This document shows, one piece after another, positions 26,648 to 37,236 of a stretch of 39,556 bases of DNA. The stretch covers positions 1-39,556 of the forward strand of contig WFXF01000070.1 of NCBI GenBank assembly GCA_015490755.1, read 5' to 3'. The position numbers and the translations under genes are program-made. Below the pieces are notes generated by a model, which made no database searches, was not told the origin of the DNA, and worked only from the letters and a program-made list of their open reading frames with translations. Numbering within the stretch: position 1 is the first letter of the stretch; each line of letters starts with the position of its first letter. The stretch comes from Gammaproteobacteria bacterium. GTDB taxonomy: Bacteria; Pseudomonadota; Gammaproteobacteria; JAADGQ01.

Positions 26648-27961
26648 TTAATTTAATTTAAATGTAGACCACGCGGGTTCACGCACATCCCCTGCTTGTG
26701 ACAACCGCTGCCGAACATGCCCATCTACAGAAACAATAGCCAATACACTCTTGCCTCTATTTTTTGTTGCGTAAATAATCATACTACCGTTCGGTGAAAA
26801 ACTGGGCGACTCATCCAATCCTCCCTCGGATAATAGACGAACTCCGCCTCTCTCCAAATCTTTCACCGCTATATAATACTTGTCTCGCTCCCGATGCACC
26901 ATAGCTAATAATTTGCCATCAGCAGAAAAAGTCGCACGAGAGTTATAATCACCCTCAAATGTCAACCGTTTTGGCCGCCCTCCTGCAACAGGAATCTGAT
27001 AAAGCTGTGCGCCACCACTACGCGATGAAGTAAACACAATACTTTCACCATCGGGAGACCATACAGGCTCGGTATCAATAGCACGGTTATGTGTCAATCG
27101 GCGCAGTTTATCACGAGCAAGATCATACACATAAATTTCCGGATTACCATCACGCGAAAAAACCACGGCCAACTGTTTACCATCCGGTGACCAGGATGGC
27201 GCACCATTCAATCCTTTAAATGATTGCAGGCGTTTACGCTCTCCAGTCAATAACTCTTGAATATATATGACAGGCCGCTCTGTTTCAAAAGAGACATAAG
27301 CCAGACGCTGACCATCAGGTGACCATGAAGGTGACATAACAGGCCACTTTGAAGTCAAAACAGCACGCGGATTTTCACCGTCAGAGTCTGCAACAAAAAG
27401 TGAATAACGCCGCTTACCATCTGCTGCCAGTACGGAGGTCACATAAGCTATTTGTGTCGCGAATGCACCAGGTTTTCCCGTTAACTCTTTATAGATAATG
27501 TCACTGATTTGGTGCGCAGCATAGCGCAGTTCATTTTCCCGCAACACTTTACCTCTGGCAGGAATTGTATAACCCAGCAAACGCTTACCGCTATAAACAT
27601 CCAAAAGATGAAATTGAACGACATAACCATTTTTTACTTTGCGTATATTACCCACCACCAGACCTTCTGCCTGTAACATGCGCCACTCTTTAAAACGCAC
27701 CATTGATGCCGTTGTCGGGCGTGAAAGAAAATCTTTTTCAGGCAAAGGCTTAAAACGCCCGCTGCGATGTAAGTTCGCAGCAATAATACCTGCAAAATCT
27801 ACAGGAGCACTCTCCATTCCTTCTACCCCAAAAGGAACAACGGCAATCGGCATGGCACTGGAGATACCTTGTGTAATCTCAATTTTTAGTACCGCATGCG
27901 CTTGTGAAGAGATCAAGAGGTACAAACATACACTTAGCAAACGCACAGTAATTATTCTCAT
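26648..27961 (-). CDS. tolB: TolB, periplasmic beta-propeller protein
   Basis: 437 residues from ATG 27961, which gives a clean signal peptide (MRIITVRLLSVCLYLLISSQ, AHA cleavage site). A GTG at 27988 overlaps the tolA stop as GTGA and is a possible alternative. The N-terminal domain (about 25-165) is followed by a six-bladed propeller with repeated SPSWSPDG-type motifs (SPSWSPDGQRLAYVS, APSWSPDGKQLAVVF, EPVWSPDGESIVFTS). TolB binds Pal and is recovered by TolA. It lies between tolA and pal in the standard order. Confidence 0.97.
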   Translation of the reverse strand: MRIITVRLLSVCLYLLISSQAHAVLKIEITQGISSAMPIAVVPFGVEGMESAPVDFAGIIAANLHRSGRFKPLPEKDFLSRPTTASMVRFKEWRMLQAEGLVVGNIRKVKNGYVVQFHLLDVYSGKRLLGYTIPARGKVLRENELRYAAHQISDIIYKELTGKPGAFATQIAYVTSVLAADGKRRYSLFVADSDGENPRAVLTSKWPVMSPSWSPDGQRLAYVSFETERPVIYIQELLTGERKRLQSFKGLNGAPSWSPDGKQLAVVFSRDGNPEIYVYDLARDKLRRLTHNRAIDTEPVWSPDGESIVFTSSRSGGAQLYQIPVAGGRPKRLTFEGDYNSRATFSADGKLLAMVHRERDKYYIAVKDLERGGVRLLSEGGLDESPSFSPNGSMIIYATKNRGKSVLAIVSVDGHVRQRLSQAGDVREPAWSTFKLN

Positions 27962-27984
27962 AAGTAGATCCAGTTCAATTGAAA

Positions 27985-28851
27985 TCACTCCCTTGGTTTA
28001 AAAGTAAATTCCAGGTTTCTATCAAACAATGCCGGATCCGGTGGCACTGGCAGTGGTGAAGCCCTTAATACTGCTGCTTCAATTGAACGATGTACAACTA
28101 AATCACCATTGCAAATATCCACTCGCGCACTAATCACCTCACCTCCTGGAATCTGTTTGACTTTCACTGTGCATGACAAACCAGGCTTTGCGCTGGGCGG
28201 TCTACGCCAATAACGCTCAACATGCTGGGCAATCATATTTATATATTCACCTCGCAATGACTGTAAACGACGCTGCTCAGCCACACGTTGCCGCTGCAAC
28301 TCAGCCTCACGTTTTATTTTCTCCTCTTCGGCTTTACGTTTTGCTTCAGCTTCAATGGCTTCTTTCTCTTTTTTACGTTTAGCTTCTTCTGCAAGCCGTC
28401 TCTTTTCTGCCTCTTTTTTCTTTTCCTGTTCAATCCGTTTTTTCTCTTCAGCGGCTCTTTTAGCTTCAAGAGCCTCTTTCTGTTTTTTCTCTGCTTCCTC
28501 TCTCTTTTTTACTTCAGCAAGACGCTTCGCTTCAGCCTGGCGCCTTTTCTCTTCTTGCTGTTTTTTTTCTAGTTCCGCCAGACGTTTTTCTTCAGCCAAT
28601 AAAGCCTGTCGCTCCAATTCAGCTTGACGCTCTTTCTCTTCAATCTGCTTACGTCTCTCTTCTTCATGCAATTTTGCCATTTCAGCTTGCAATTGACCAT
28701 CATCAATCACAACCGCTTTTACAATTTCGACAGGCTGTTGTGAAAATCGTTGCTGAGGCTCAAGCTCCCAATCATAACTAAAAAGCACAAGCGCTAATAG
28801 TGCACCATGAATCAAAGCCGACAGCAAAAAAGAGGGCAAACTTTTAAACAT
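27985..28851 (-). CDS. tolA: TolA, inner-membrane protein spanning the periplasm
   Basis: 288 residues. One N-terminal membrane helix (about 8-27, FLLSALIHGALLALVLFSYD) includes SALIHG, matching the SHxxH-like TolA/TonB helix that contacts TolQR. A long Lys/Glu/Ala/Arg-rich single helix covers about 45-195. A C-terminal domain (about 196-288; LRGEYINMIAQHVERYWRRP, C-terminal strands) binds Pal/TolB. The repeated codons of the helix make the opposite strand open in two frames; those are shadows. It starts directly after the tolR stop with no gap. It is shorter than E. coli TolA (about 420), mainly in the helix. Confidence 0.95.
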   Translation of the reverse strand: MFKSLPSFLLSALIHGALLALVLFSYDWELEPQQRFSQQPVEIVKAVVIDDGQLQAEMAKLHEEERRKQIEEKERQAELERQALLAEEKRLAELEKKQQEEKRRQAEAKRLAEVKKREEAEKKQKEALEAKRAAEEKKRIEQEKKKEAEKRRLAEEAKRKKEKEAIEAEAKRKAEEEKIKREAELQRQRVAEQRRLQSLRGEYINMIAQHVERYWRRPPSAKPGLSCTVKVKQIPGGEVISARVDICNGDLVVHRSIEAAVLRASPLPVPPDPALFDRNLEFTFKPRE

Positions 28852-29280
28852 TTAATTCTTTTCAGGCGTTGAAGTAATCAAGCCAACACTAGGTGCTCCC
28901 GCCTGTTGCAACAGAACCATCGCTCGTACCACCGAACCATAATCAACATTCGCATCACCCCGCACATAAACAGGAGTACCAGGCTGAAGACGTAATATTG
29001 TAGATGTTCGCTGCATGACAGTATCGGAATCAATTGCTTGTTTTGGGTCACCGCCAACATTCATATAATAATCACCATTAGAATCAATAGTGAGCTCCAA
29101 TGGCTCTTTTTCATTTGAGTCGACAGATTCTGCATTGGCTTGTGGCAAATCGACCTTCACTCCCTGAGTCATCAGCGGAGCTGTCACCATAAAAATAATC
29201 AGCAATACCAACATAACATCAATGTATGGTACGACATTGATCTCGCTTATTGGGCGTTTTCTGACACGTCCATTAACCAT
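28852..29280 (-). CDS. tolR: TolR, ExbD-family stator subunit of the Tol motor
   Basis: 142 residues from ATG 29280, which has AGGTG six bases upstream; a GTG at 29289 is an alternative. A short basic N-terminus (GRVRKRPISEINVVPYID) leads into one membrane helix (about 21-40) with the essential proton-carrying aspartate at D21. The periplasmic domain follows. With TolQ it converts proton motive force into movement of TolA. It lies 27 bp after tolQ and abuts tolA. Confidence 0.96.
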   Translation of the reverse strand: MVNGRVRKRPISEINVVPYIDVMLVLLIIFMVTAPLMTQGVKVDLPQANAESVDSNEKEPLELTIDSNGDYYMNVGGDPKQAIDSDTVMQRTSTILRLQPGTPVYVRGDANVDYGSVVRAMVLLQQAGAPSVGLITSTPEKN

Positions 29281-29307
29281 TGAGTTCACCTGCTCCTAAT
29301 CTATGCT

Positions 29308-29988
29308 TTAACTTGGTGAATGTACTTTACGCTGTAAAATCGTATAAAACTCATCTGAAAAATTGTCAAAACGACCTACCAAACGCTCAACGTCAGCAGA
29401 ATATCTATTATAAGCAATAACGGCTGGAATCGCGGCAAACAAGCCCATTGCAGTTGCAATCAATGCTTCAGATATTCCGGGTGCCACCATTGCGATTGTG
29501 GCTTGCTGCACCTCACTCAGACCACGAAAAGAGTTCATAATGCCCCAGACTGTTCCAAACAGACCGATATATGGACTGATCGAACCCACCGTTGCCAAAA
29601 ATGACAAATTCTCTTCCAGTGAATCTACTTCACGATTCAATGCAACACGCATGGCTCGATGTGGCCCTTCCAGCTGAGCGGCAGGTTCGACACCCGTACG
29701 TTTACGCATTCGTGCAAACTCAGTAAAGCCGGCCATAAAAATACTCTCCATACCCGAAGCATTATGCCGCTCTGCATGAACCTGTGAATAAAGATTAGAC
29801 AGATCCTTACCTGACCAGAAACGATCTTCAAAATCATCCGCGGCATTCGCTGCCTTTTTAAGCATCGACCATTTACGAAAAATCATAGTCCATGATATGA
29901 GTGATGCCAGCAATAAGGTTACCATCACCAACTGCACTAACAGACTGGCTTCGGTAATCAAATGAACCAGGGATAGATCAACATTCAT
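29308..29988 (-). CDS. tolQ: TolQ, MotA/ExbB-family proton channel
   Basis: 226 residues with three membrane helices: about 15-37 (ASLLVQLVMVTLLLASLISW), about 135-160 (LATVGSISPYIGLFGTVWGI) and about 170-192 (IATAMGLFAAIPAVIAYNRY). The conserved small-residue and Thr/Gly motifs of the ExbB/TolQ channel are seen in the second and third. It overlaps ybgC by 11 bp and precedes tolR. It forms the pentameric channel around the TolR dimer. Confidence 0.97.
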   Translation of the reverse strand: MNVDLSLVHLITEASLLVQLVMVTLLLASLISWTMIFRKWSMLKKAANAADDFEDRFWSGKDLSNLYSQVHAERHNASGMESIFMAGFTEFARMRKRTGVEPAAQLEGPHRAMRVALNREVDSLEENLSFLATVGSISPYIGLFGTVWGIMNSFRGLSEVQQATIAMVAPGISEALIATAMGLFAAIPAVIAYNRYSADVERLVGRFDNFSDEFYTILQRKVHSPS

Positions 29989-30433
29989 CTGCTATTTCTC
30001 CTAATACAGATTGTGGTATAGAACGAGGTTTGAAAGTAACGGCATCAACACAGGCAATTTTAATCCTGCCTTCGCACAAAAGCTCGCCATTATCATTTAA
30101 TTCCAATGAATATTTTGCGGGTTTGATCACGCGACTGATATTTTGTTCAAATTCCATACTGGCCTTGCCACATCTCTTTAAAATAACCGTCACTTGTAAA
30201 AGGTCATTAAACCGGGCTGGCTTTAAATATTCCAGAGCAACTGAACGCACAGCAAAAACAACACCATGCTTCTCTTGCAAATATGGTTGGTCGATATCGA
30301 AATTTCGCAGCCATTCGGTACGCGCACGCTCCATATATTTTAGATAATTTGCATAATAGACAACGCCACCGCTATCCGTATCTTCGTAATAAATACGAAC
30401 CGGCCATTTAAAACTAGCCACCTTTTTCACCAA
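29978..30433 (-). CDS. ybgC: YbgC, Tol-Pal-associated acyl-CoA thioesterase
   Basis: 151-residue hot-dog-fold protein. The family motif [20 protein letters not shown] places the catalytic aspartate at D20 (equivalent to D18 of E. coli YbgC). The substrate in this organism is not evident; family members hydrolyse acyl-CoA and are linked to phospholipid metabolism. The start lies inside the ruvB 3' end (20 bp overlap) and the stop inside tolQ, so the ruv and tol parts appear to be one transcriptional block. The standard first gene of tol-pal. Confidence 0.95.
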   Translation of the reverse strand: MVKKVASFKWPVRIYYEDTDSGGVVYYANYLKYMERARTEWLRNFDIDQPYLQEKHGVVFAVRSVALEYLKPARFNDLLQVTVILKRCGKASMEFEQNISRVIKPAKYSLELNDNGELLCEGRIKIACVDAVTFKPRSIPQSVLGEIADEC

Positions 30434-31469
30434 ACAGGTCTGGTGTTATCTGCTGCTCACCATATGAAGGCGGCTTTAATCCAAAATGCAGATAAGTGCT
30501 GTTCGTTGCAACACGCCCTCGTGTCGTTCGCATCATAAAGCCCTGTTGAATAAGAAAAGGCTCCAGAACATCTTCAATCGTACCGCGCTCTTCACCAATT
30601 GCTGCTGCCAGACTATCCACCCCGACAGGCCCGCCATTAAACTTTTCAATAATAGATAACAACAGTTTTCGATCCAGCATATCAAAACCGTGAGCATCAA
30701 CGCTTAATAAATCCAGCGCTTTAATAGCCACTTCGCCGCAAATTCTACCACCCGATTTAACCTCTGCATAATCACGTACTCGCCGCAACAGTCGATTCGC
30801 AATACGCGGCGTACCTCGTGAACGACGTGCCACTTCCAAAGCACCTTCATGCTCCATATCCAGATCAAGAATGTTAGCAGAACGTTTTACAATCGTGAGT
30901 AAATCATTCACCGAGTAAAACTCCAAACGCTGCACAATGCCAAAACGGTCGCGCAATGGTGAAGTCAGTGACCCTGCACGAGTCGTGGCTCCCACTAAAG
31001 TAAAAGGTGGAAGATCCAGCTTGATTGAACGTGCTGCCGGCCCTTCACCTATCATAATATCTAATTGATAATCTTCCATGGCGGGATAAAGCACCTCTTC
31101 AACCACGGGACTCAAACGATGAATTTCATCAATGAAGAGAATATCGTTTGCCTCCAGATTTGTCAGTAATGCCGCCAGATCACCGGGGCGCTCCAGCACG
31201 GGTCCGGAAGTCTGTTTGAGATTCACACCCATTTCAGTAGCTACAATATTGGCGAGCGTGGTTTTACCTAATCCCGGCGGCCCAAAAATCAAAACATGAT
31301 CCAATGCTTCTTCGCGTTTTTTAGCCGCACGAATAAAAATTTCCATCTGCTCCCGAACAGATGGCTGCCCAATATAATCGGTCAGTCGCTTGGGGCGGAT
31401 GGCACGATCAATACTTTCTTCTTCCGGGGTGCTGTTTTGCGCTGCAATTAAGCGTTCTGGTTCAATCAT
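30414..31469 (-). CDS. ruvB: RuvB, Holliday junction branch-migration ATPase
   Basis: 351 residues, normal length. AAA+ features: Walker A G63-PPGLGKT70, Walker B LFIDEIHR with D114-E115, sensor [18 protein letters not shown], followed by the C-terminal winged-helix DNA-binding part ([20 protein letters not shown]). A hexameric motor that drives branch migration with RuvA. It follows ruvA by 6 bp and overlaps ybgC. Confidence 0.98.
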   Translation of the reverse strand: MIEPERLIAAQNSTPEEESIDRAIRPKRLTDYIGQPSVREQMEIFIRAAKKREEALDHVLIFGPPGLGKTTLANIVATEMGVNLKQTSGPVLERPGDLAALLTNLEANDILFIDEIHRLSPVVEEVLYPAMEDYQLDIMIGEGPAARSIKLDLPPFTLVGATTRAGSLTSPLRDRFGIVQRLEFYSVNDLLTIVKRSANILDLDMEHEGALEVARRSRGTPRIANRLLRRVRDYAEVKSGGRICGEVAIKALDLLSVDAHGFDMLDRKLLLSIIEKFNGGPVGVDSLAAAIGEERGTIEDVLEPFLIQQGFMMRTTRGRVATNSTYLHFGLKPPSYGEQQITPDLFGEKGG

Positions 31470-31475
31470 TCTGGA

Positions 31476-32096
31476 TCATTTTTTAACAGAGGCTTGCAGT
31501 GCAAAACGAATAATATCTTCACTTGGCAAACCTTGGGTTTCTATACTCCTTACCATACGACTTGCTTCCTGCGGTTTATAACCGAGTGCAATCAATGCAC
31601 TCACAGCATCGGCAACAGAACTCTGCTCTACCACTGCCACTGTTTGAACCACCTGTCCGGCTGAATTAGAAGCCCCTGCTACAGATTGATCCCAATCCTT
31701 CAAGCGATCGCGCATCTCAATAATCAGACGCTCGGCTGTTTTTTTACCGATACCCGGCAAACGCACCAACGTCGTGCTATCTTCCTCCTGAACACAGCGA
31801 ACAAAATCATCGGATGAAATTCCAGATAAAATAGTCAGGGCCAGCTTTGCTCCTACACCATTGACTCTAATCAGATAGCGAAACAGTGTACGCTCAGCTC
31901 TGGTTGCAAAGCCATAGAGTAACTGAGCATCTTCCCGTACAACAAAATGAATATGAAGCACCACCTCATTACCAATTTCAGGCAACACATAGAAAGTCGT
32001 CATAGGTGCATTGACTTCGTACCCTACCCCCTGCACATCCACCAGTAATTCAGGTGCTTTTTTCTCAAGCAACCGTCCCTGTAAACGCCCTATCAT
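31476..32096 (-). CDS. ruvA: RuvA, Holliday junction-binding subunit
   Basis: 206 residues from ATG 32096, which overlaps the ruvC stop as ATGA and gives the family start MIGRLQG; a GTG two codons upstream is less likely. Domain I (OB fold) is followed by helix-hairpin-helix motifs ([18 protein letters not shown] and [19 protein letters not shown]). A flexible linker leads to domain III (about 155-206), which contacts RuvB. The tetramer holds the junction open for RuvB and RuvC. Confidence 0.97.
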   Translation of the reverse strand: MIGRLQGRLLEKKAPELLVDVQGVGYEVNAPMTTFYVLPEIGNEVVLHIHFVVREDAQLLYGFATRAERTLFRYLIRVNGVGAKLALTILSGISSDDFVRCVQEEDSTTLVRLPGIGKKTAERLIIEMRDRLKDWDQSVAGASNSAGQVVQTVAVVEQSSVADAVSALIALGYKPQEASRMVRSIETQGLPSEDIIRFALQASVKK

Positions 32097-32608
32097 CGCC
32101 ACCGTCCTCTCGCCATACTTTTGGTATTTCCCATCTGTGCAATCGTCTGACTGGTATTAAAGTGACACAGTGCAATCGCCAGTGCATCCGCCGCATCCGG
32201 TTGTGGCGTTGCCTGAAGATTCAATAACACACGCACCATGTGCTGCACTTGTGCTTTTGTTGCATGACCATGCCCAACCACCGCCTTCTTTATTTGGGTC
32301 GGTGTATATTCAGCCACACTCAATGAAGCATTGATCGTTGCACAAATTGCAGCCCCCCGCGCTTGTCCCAGCTTCAAGGCAGAATCGACATTCAGCTTTA
32401 CAAAAACCTGTTCTATCGCCATTTCGTCAGGTTGGTAAGAGGATACAACGTTATGAACGCCTTCAAAAATATTCTTTAGACGAGCAGGAAAATTTTCACC
32501 CTCAGCACGAATCGTTCCGCATGCAACATAACATGTTTTTCTGTTTTCAATTTGAATGACCCCATAGCCTGTGATGCGAGATCCGGGGTCTATACCAAGA
32601 ATGCGCAT
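32093..32608 (-). CDS. ruvC: RuvC, Holliday junction resolvase
   Basis: 171 residues. The four catalytic acidic residues are at D7 ([14 protein letters not shown]), E66 (MAIEQVF), D138 and D141 ([14 protein letters not shown]), the same numbers as in E. coli RuvC. It cuts the junction symmetrically. It lies 19 bp after yebC, and its stop overlaps the ruvA start. Confidence 0.98.
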   Translation of the reverse strand: MRILGIDPGSRITGYGVIQIENRKTCYVACGTIRAEGENFPARLKNIFEGVHNVVSSYQPDEMAIEQVFVKLNVDSALKLGQARGAAICATINASLSVAEYTPTQIKKAVVGHGHATKAQVQHMVRVLLNLQATPQPDAADALAIALCHFNTSQTIAQMGNTKSMARGRWR

Positions 32609-32627
32609 TAGGCTGATTCGACCAGCG

Positions 32628-33371
32628 CTAAAGCTGCGCCATCACCTCATCAGAGATATCTGCATTTGAATAGACGTTTTGCACGTCATCGAGCTCTTCC
32701 AGCATATCAATAAGGGCCAGCATTTTCTGTGCTCCATTAAGATCAAGTTCAACGGTTGTTGAAGCTTTCATGGTCACTTCTGCATGCTCAGGCTCCAATC
32801 CTGCTGCAACTAATGCTTTTTTAACATCCACAAAAGTCTCTTCCGTCGTCAGCACTTCAATTGAACCATCTTCATGGCTCACCACATCCTCTGCACCGGC
32901 ATCCAGTGCAGCCTCCATAATCACATCTTCATCTGCACCGGCGGGATAACTGATGATACCCTGCTTACTAAACAGATAAGAGACTGAACCATCTGTACCC
33001 AAATTACCGCCACGTTTACTAAATGCATGACGCACTTCAGAAACCGTGCGGTTTTTATTATCCGTCATGCAATCAACCATGACAGCCACACCACCCGGCC
33101 CATACCCTTCATAACGTATTTCATCAAAGTCCTGCCCCTCCAGCTCACCGGCACCACGTTTTACTGCACGCTCAATGGTATCTTTTGTCATATTACCAGC
33201 AAACGCTTTATCAATAGCCAAACGCAAACGTGGATTTGAATTAACATCCGACCCGCCCATCCTGGACGCTATCGTAATTTCACGGATCAGTCGAGTAAAT
33301 AACTTGCCGCGCTTGGCATCCTGAGCACCTTTACGGTGCTGAATATTCGCCCATTTGCTATGACCTGCCAT
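32628..33371 (-). CDS. yebC: YebC/PmpR-family protein
   Basis: 247 residues with the family start [20 protein letters not shown] and the three-domain layout ([20 protein letters not shown] in the middle). Family members were long annotated as transcriptional regulators; recent work links several to translation at difficult stretches such as polyproline. I cannot say which role applies here. It precedes ruvC, the common gammaproteobacterial arrangement, and follows nadA by 14 bp. Confidence 0.95.
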   Translation of the reverse strand: MAGHSKWANIQHRKGAQDAKRGKLFTRLIREITIASRMGGSDVNSNPRLRLAIDKAFAGNMTKDTIERAVKRGAGELEGQDFDEIRYEGYGPGGVAVMVDCMTDNKNRTVSEVRHAFSKRGGNLGTDGSVSYLFSKQGIISYPAGADEDVIMEAALDAGAEDVVSHEDGSIEVLTTEETFVDVKKALVAAGLEPEHAEVTMKASTTVELDLNGAQKMLALIDMLEELDDVQNVYSNADISDEVMAQL

Positions 33372-33385
33372 AACCTTTTTACCTT

Positions 33386-34486
33386 TTAAACAGAAACTTC
33401 AAACATACGCTTCAAAGCCAGTTTAGCATCAATAACTTCACGCTCCGGTACCCGAATACGATTCACTACACGACCTTCAAGCAGATTTTCCAGCACCCAC
33501 AAAAGGTGTTGTGGATCAATGCGATACATCGTTGAACACATACAGAGTGTAGGCGACATAAAGTGAACATTTTTACCCGCAGCTTTACTGTTTTCAGCCA
33601 CACGGTTCACCAGATTAAGCTCTGTTCCCACCAGCCAGCGTGTGCCTGAAGGAGCATTATTAATCGTATTGATAATAACTTCTGTAGAACCTACATATTC
33701 AGATTTTTGGCAGACTTCAAATGAACACTCAGGGTGAGAAATGACTTTCGTTTCAGGGTATTTTTCAAGAAATTGATCAATATGTTCTGCCTGAAATACT
33801 TGATGCACCGAACAGAAACCTTTCCACAAAACCATTTTTGCTTTACGAATGGCATCGGTAGTCAGGCCGCCCATAGGCTTGTCAAAGTCCCACTCGACCA
33901 TTTCATCTAACGGAATGCCCATCTTATAGGCTGTATTTCGGCCTAAATGCTGGTCGGGGAAAAACAGAATTTTTTCACGCTGCTGAAAAGACCATTTCAA
34001 CACACGCTCTGCATTGGATGAAGTACAAACGATACCGCCATGACGACCACAAAATGCTTTCAGATCTGCAGCTGAATTGATGTACGTCACCGGTGTAATA
34101 CTTGCGTCAGGATCAAGTACTTCAGCAAGCTCTTTCCAGGCGCGTTCAACATTGACCCGATTGGCCATATCAGCCATCGAGCAACCGGCATTCAGGTCTG
34201 GCAAAATAGCGATCTGATCGGGGCGCGACAAAATATCTGCAACCTCTGCCATAAAGTGCACACCACAAAAAACAATGTACTCAGCACTCGACTGTGCCGC
34301 ATCACGCGACAGTTTTAATGAATCACCACTAAAATCAGCATGCTGAAAGACTTCATCCCGCTGATAATGGTGGCCCAATATCACCAGACGATCGCCCAGC
34401 TTCTCCCTGGCCGCAACAATACGCGCCTGACACTCATCGTCATCCATGCGAGCGATCGTTTGAAATTCGACTGTGTTTACAGACAT
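33386..34486 (-). CDS. nadA: NadA, quinolinate synthase
   Basis: 366 residues. It condenses iminoaspartate with dihydroxyacetone phosphate to quinolinate for de novo NAD synthesis, using an oxygen-sensitive [4Fe-4S] cluster. Candidate cluster ligands are C102 (LNAGCSMAD), C254 (HPECSFEVC) and C315 or C317 ([10 protein letters not shown]). The substrate-site GHHYQRDEV is present near residue 38. It lies between aspS (13 bp) and yebC (14 bp) on the same strand, an insertion relative to the plain aspS-yebC-ruvC order. Neither nadB nor nadC is in the window. Confidence 0.97.
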   Translation of the reverse strand: MSVNTVEFQTIARMDDDECQARIVAAREKLGDRLVILGHHYQRDEVFQHADFSGDSLKLSRDAAQSSAEYIVFCGVHFMAEVADILSRPDQIAILPDLNAGCSMADMANRVNVERAWKELAEVLDPDASITPVTYINSAADLKAFCGRHGGIVCTSSNAERVLKWSFQQREKILFFPDQHLGRNTAYKMGIPLDEMVEWDFDKPMGGLTTDAIRKAKMVLWKGFCSVHQVFQAEHIDQFLEKYPETKVISHPECSFEVCQKSEYVGSTEVIINTINNAPSGTRWLVGTELNLVNRVAENSKAAGKNVHFMSPTLCMCSTMYRIDPQHLLWVLENLLEGRVVNRIRVPEREVIDAKLALKRMFEVSV

Positions 34487-34499
34487 ACTAAAAAACCTG

Positions 34500-36287
34500 C
34501 TAGTTATCCTGTTCTAAGATTTTCTTGCGTAAGCGGATACCTAAATCCTTTAATTGCATATCATTGACTTTAGATGGTGCAGAAGTGAGCGAACACGCAG
34601 CGGATTGAGTTTTTGGAAACGCGATCACATCACGAATCGACGCTGCACCACACATCAGCATCACCAGTCGATCCAACCCAAAAGCGATTCCGCCATGAGG
34701 AGGGCAACCATACTTCAACGCATCCAGCAAAAATCCAAACTTATCTTGCGCTTCCTCAACTGAAATACCTAGTAACTTTAATACACTTTGTTGCATATCT
34801 TCACTGTTGATGCGAATCGAACCACCACCGATCTCAGTACCATTCAGCACTAAATCATAGGCTATCGACAAACAGTTTTCAGGATCACTCTCCAATGCTT
34901 CAACACTATCTGCTTTAGGTGCAGTAAACGGGTGATGCAATGCATTGAGTTTGCCCGTATTGTCATCACAATCAAACATAGGGAAATCAACGATCCAGAC
35001 AGGTTTCCAGCCATGCTCAATAAAATCATGCTCATGACCCAATTTAACGCGCAACGCACCCAGGGACTCATTGACGATTTTAGCTTTATCTGCACCAAAG
35101 AAGACCAGATCACCATCTTCAGCGCCCACACGCTCCATGATAGATTCAATCACATCATCGGGCAGGAATTTAAGAATCGGCGACTGTAAACCCGCCCGGC
35201 CATCAGCTAATTGATTAACCTTAATATACGCCAACCCTTTAGCCCCATAAATACTCACATACCTGGTATAAGCATCAATCTGTTTACGACTCAGATCACA
35301 CCCTTTAGGCAAGCGCAGTGCTGCAACACGCCCTTTAGGGTCGTTCGCAGGCCCGGCAAATACTTTAAAGTCAACCTCTGCCATCAAATCACCGACATCC
35401 ACCAACTCCAGTGAAATACGCAGATCAGGCCGATCCACCCCAAAACGATTGACAGATTCCGCATAGCTCATGCGTGGAAATTCGCTCGGCAAAGCCTCTT
35501 TAAGCTCTTGTGCAAATACTCCACGAATCATCTCTTCCATCAAAGTCATAATCTGATCATCAGACATGAAAGATGCTTCAATATCTAACTGAGTGAATTC
35601 CGGTTGACGATCCGCTCGCAGATCTTCATCACGGAAACAGCGAGCCACTTGATAGTAGCGATCCACACCCGACATCATCAGCAACTGTTTAAATAACTGG
35701 GGTGATTGCGGCAATGCAAAAAATTCACCATTATGAGTACGACTCGGCACCAGATAGTCTCGCGCACCTTCAGGGGTAGACTTGGTCAAAATCGGCGTTT
35801 CAACATCAAGAAAACCGTGATTATTCAAAAAATCACGCAAATAGTGAGTCACACGTGAACGAAACTGAATTCGCTCCAGCATCTGTGGCCGGCGTAAATC
35901 GATATATCGATAACGCAGACGAATGTCTTCATGCGTATCCAGCGCATCATCGACAACAAAAGGGGGGGTTTCAGCCGCACTCAGAATTTCCAGTTTTTTA
36001 CCCAGAATTTCGATTTTTCCGGTCGGAATATTTTCATTAACCGTTCCATCAGGACGATGGCGTACCTTACCTTTGATCTTCAGAATGTACTCGCCACGAA
36101 CCCGCTCTGCCATCACAAAGCTTTCATGGGCATCAGGATCAAAAACCACCTGCACGACCCCTTCACGGTCGCGCAAATCGATAAAGATCACGCCACCGTG
36201 ATCGCGACGATTGTGAACCCAGCCACAAACATCGACATCCTGATCCAAATGAGATTCATTAACATGACCACAATAGTGGGTACGCAT
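34500..36287 (-). CDS. aspS: Aspartyl-tRNA synthetase, bacterial type
   Basis: 595 residues, the length of bacterial AspRS with a GAD insertion domain. The N-terminal anticodon-binding OB fold starts at [18 protein letters not shown] ([20 protein letters not shown]). Class II motif 2 appears as [19 protein letters not shown] and motif 3 as [15 protein letters not shown]. The GAD domain lies between. Whether it charges only tRNA-Asp or also tRNA-Asn cannot be judged without gatCAB or asnS information. First gene of the large minus-strand block. Confidence 0.98.
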   Translation of the reverse strand: MRTHYCGHVNESHLDQDVDVCGWVHNRRDHGGVIFIDLRDREGVVQVVFDPDAHESFVMAERVRGEYILKIKGKVRHRPDGTVNENIPTGKIEILGKKLEILSAAETPPFVVDDALDTHEDIRLRYRYIDLRRPQMLERIQFRSRVTHYLRDFLNNHGFLDVETPILTKSTPEGARDYLVPSRTHNGEFFALPQSPQLFKQLLMMSGVDRYYQVARCFRDEDLRADRQPEFTQLDIEASFMSDDQIMTLMEEMIRGVFAQELKEALPSEFPRMSYAESVNRFGVDRPDLRISLELVDVGDLMAEVDFKVFAGPANDPKGRVAALRLPKGCDLSRKQIDAYTRYVSIYGAKGLAYIKVNQLADGRAGLQSPILKFLPDDVIESIMERVGAEDGDLVFFGADKAKIVNESLGALRVKLGHEHDFIEHGWKPVWIVDFPMFDCDDNTGKLNALHHPFTAPKADSVEALESDPENCLSIAYDLVLNGTEIGGGSIRINSEDMQQSVLKLLGISVEEAQDKFGFLLDALKYGCPPHGGIAFGLDRLVMLMCGAASIRDVIAFPKTQSAACSLTSAPSKVNDMQLKDLGIRLRKKILEQDN

Positions 36288-36328
36288 AAGACCTGTTTTC
36301 CTATAACTAAAAATTTGAAAAGGCGGGA

Positions 36329-36357
36329 ATAGTACGGTTTGAAAAAAATGGGCGCAA
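36329..36357 (-). promoter_or_regulatory. Candidate sigma70 promoter for aspS and genes downstream
   Basis: On the minus strand TTGCGC (36352-36357) and TACTAT (36329-36334) are separated by 17 bp. Initiation near 36322 would give a leader of about 35 nt to the aspS start at 36287. It lies in the only sizeable gap upstream of aspS. Confidence 0.4.
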
Positions 36358-36362
36358 CTTAA

Positions 36363-36608
36363 TTAACCATTTGCAGCCGGGCAAGCATTCGTGCCACATG
36401 CAGAGCTGGGCGCTTCTTTTTTACCACCATGTTTAAAGTCAGTTTCGTACCAACCGGAGCCCTTCAAGCTAAACCCACCCGCTGATACCATTTTTGCCAA
36501 CTCAGGTTCAGCACACTCAGGGCAATCCTTCAACGGCTCATCACTCATTTTTTGTATCTTTTCCAACTGATGCCCACAAGCACCACACTTATATTCGTAG
36601 ATTGGCAT
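36363..36608 (-). CDS. FmdB-family zinc ribbon protein
   Basis: 81 residues starting MPIYEYKCGACGHQLEKIQK, the family signature. The zinc ribbon is C8-x2-C11 with C29-x2-C32. A Gly/Ser region (SAGGFSLKGSGWYETD) and a Lys/Ala-rich tail with two further cysteines follow. Members are annotated as putative regulatory proteins and commonly lie next to aspS, as here. The molecular role is not established. Confidence 0.92.
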   Translation of the reverse strand: MPIYEYKCGACGHQLEKIQKMSDEPLKDCPECAEPELAKMVSAGGFSLKGSGWYETDFKHGGKKEAPSSACGTNACPAANG

Positions 36609-36732
36609 AACAACATAAACCTCTAAACACTTAAAACAATATTTTAATTCACTGGTCAGGAATAAAAAAACAGAGCTATGATAACATGTTCAGCACTGTT
36701 TCCTGCAACATCTGGAGTGTAAAACAACCTCA

Positions 36733-37236
36733 ATGAAAATGCTCATCATCATCGCAGCCATCGTGATCATTGTGATGATTCTATTAAACTGGTTCACCCG
36801 TACACCTGCCAAAGAAGTCGCACAAACACTGCGTAAAAGTGCGCTGTTTTTAATTATTGGCATATTCATATTTTTAGCACTCACTGGACGACTGAACTGG
36901 TTATTTGCGGCCGCCAGCGCCTTGGCAGGGTTTCTCTTCATACTCATGAAGCGTTTACTCCCTACACTACTAATGAACCTTCCGTTACTGCGCCGTTTGT
37001 TTGAGCGCTATAAAGCAAGAACTCAAACAGGCCGACAATCAAACCAAGCACAAACTCACAACCAACACAGCATCAATGAAGCTTATAAGATACTGGGTCT
37101 CTCACCTGGTGCATCAAAAAAAGAGATTGTGACCGCACATAAACGGCTCATGCAAAAATATCACCCCGATCGTGGTGGCTCAACCCATTTGGCCACACAA
37201 ATCAACCAGGCCAAAGATTTACTTTTAAAACAATGA
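36733..37236 (+). CDS. Membrane-anchored J-domain protein
   Basis: 167 residues. Hydrophobic helices at about 3-20 ([17 protein letters not shown]), 35-52 ([16 protein letters not shown]) and 55-75 precede a polar, Gln-rich linker. A C-terminal J-domain covers about 112-167, with the essential H144-P-D146 ([10 protein letters not shown]). The layout, membrane part first and J-domain last, is like Pam18/TIM14-type proteins and unlike DnaJ itself. It should recruit DnaK to the inner membrane face; the client is unknown. Its stop overlaps the next ATG by 4 bp (ATGA), so the two products are translationally coupled. Confidence 0.88.
   Translation: MKMLIIIAAIVIIVMILLNWFTRTPAKEVAQTLRKSALFLIIGIFIFLALTGRLNWLFAAASALAGFLFILMKRLLPTLLMNLPLLRRLFERYKARTQTGRQSNQAQTHNQHSINEAYKILGLSPGASKKEIVTAHKRLMQKYHPDRGGSTHLATQINQAKDLLLKQ

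Noticed and set aside
28288-28627. Two open frames opposite tolA, rich in Phe and Ser
   Set aside because: They are mirror images of the Lys/Glu/Ala codon repeats of the TolA helix; no start context or homology signs.
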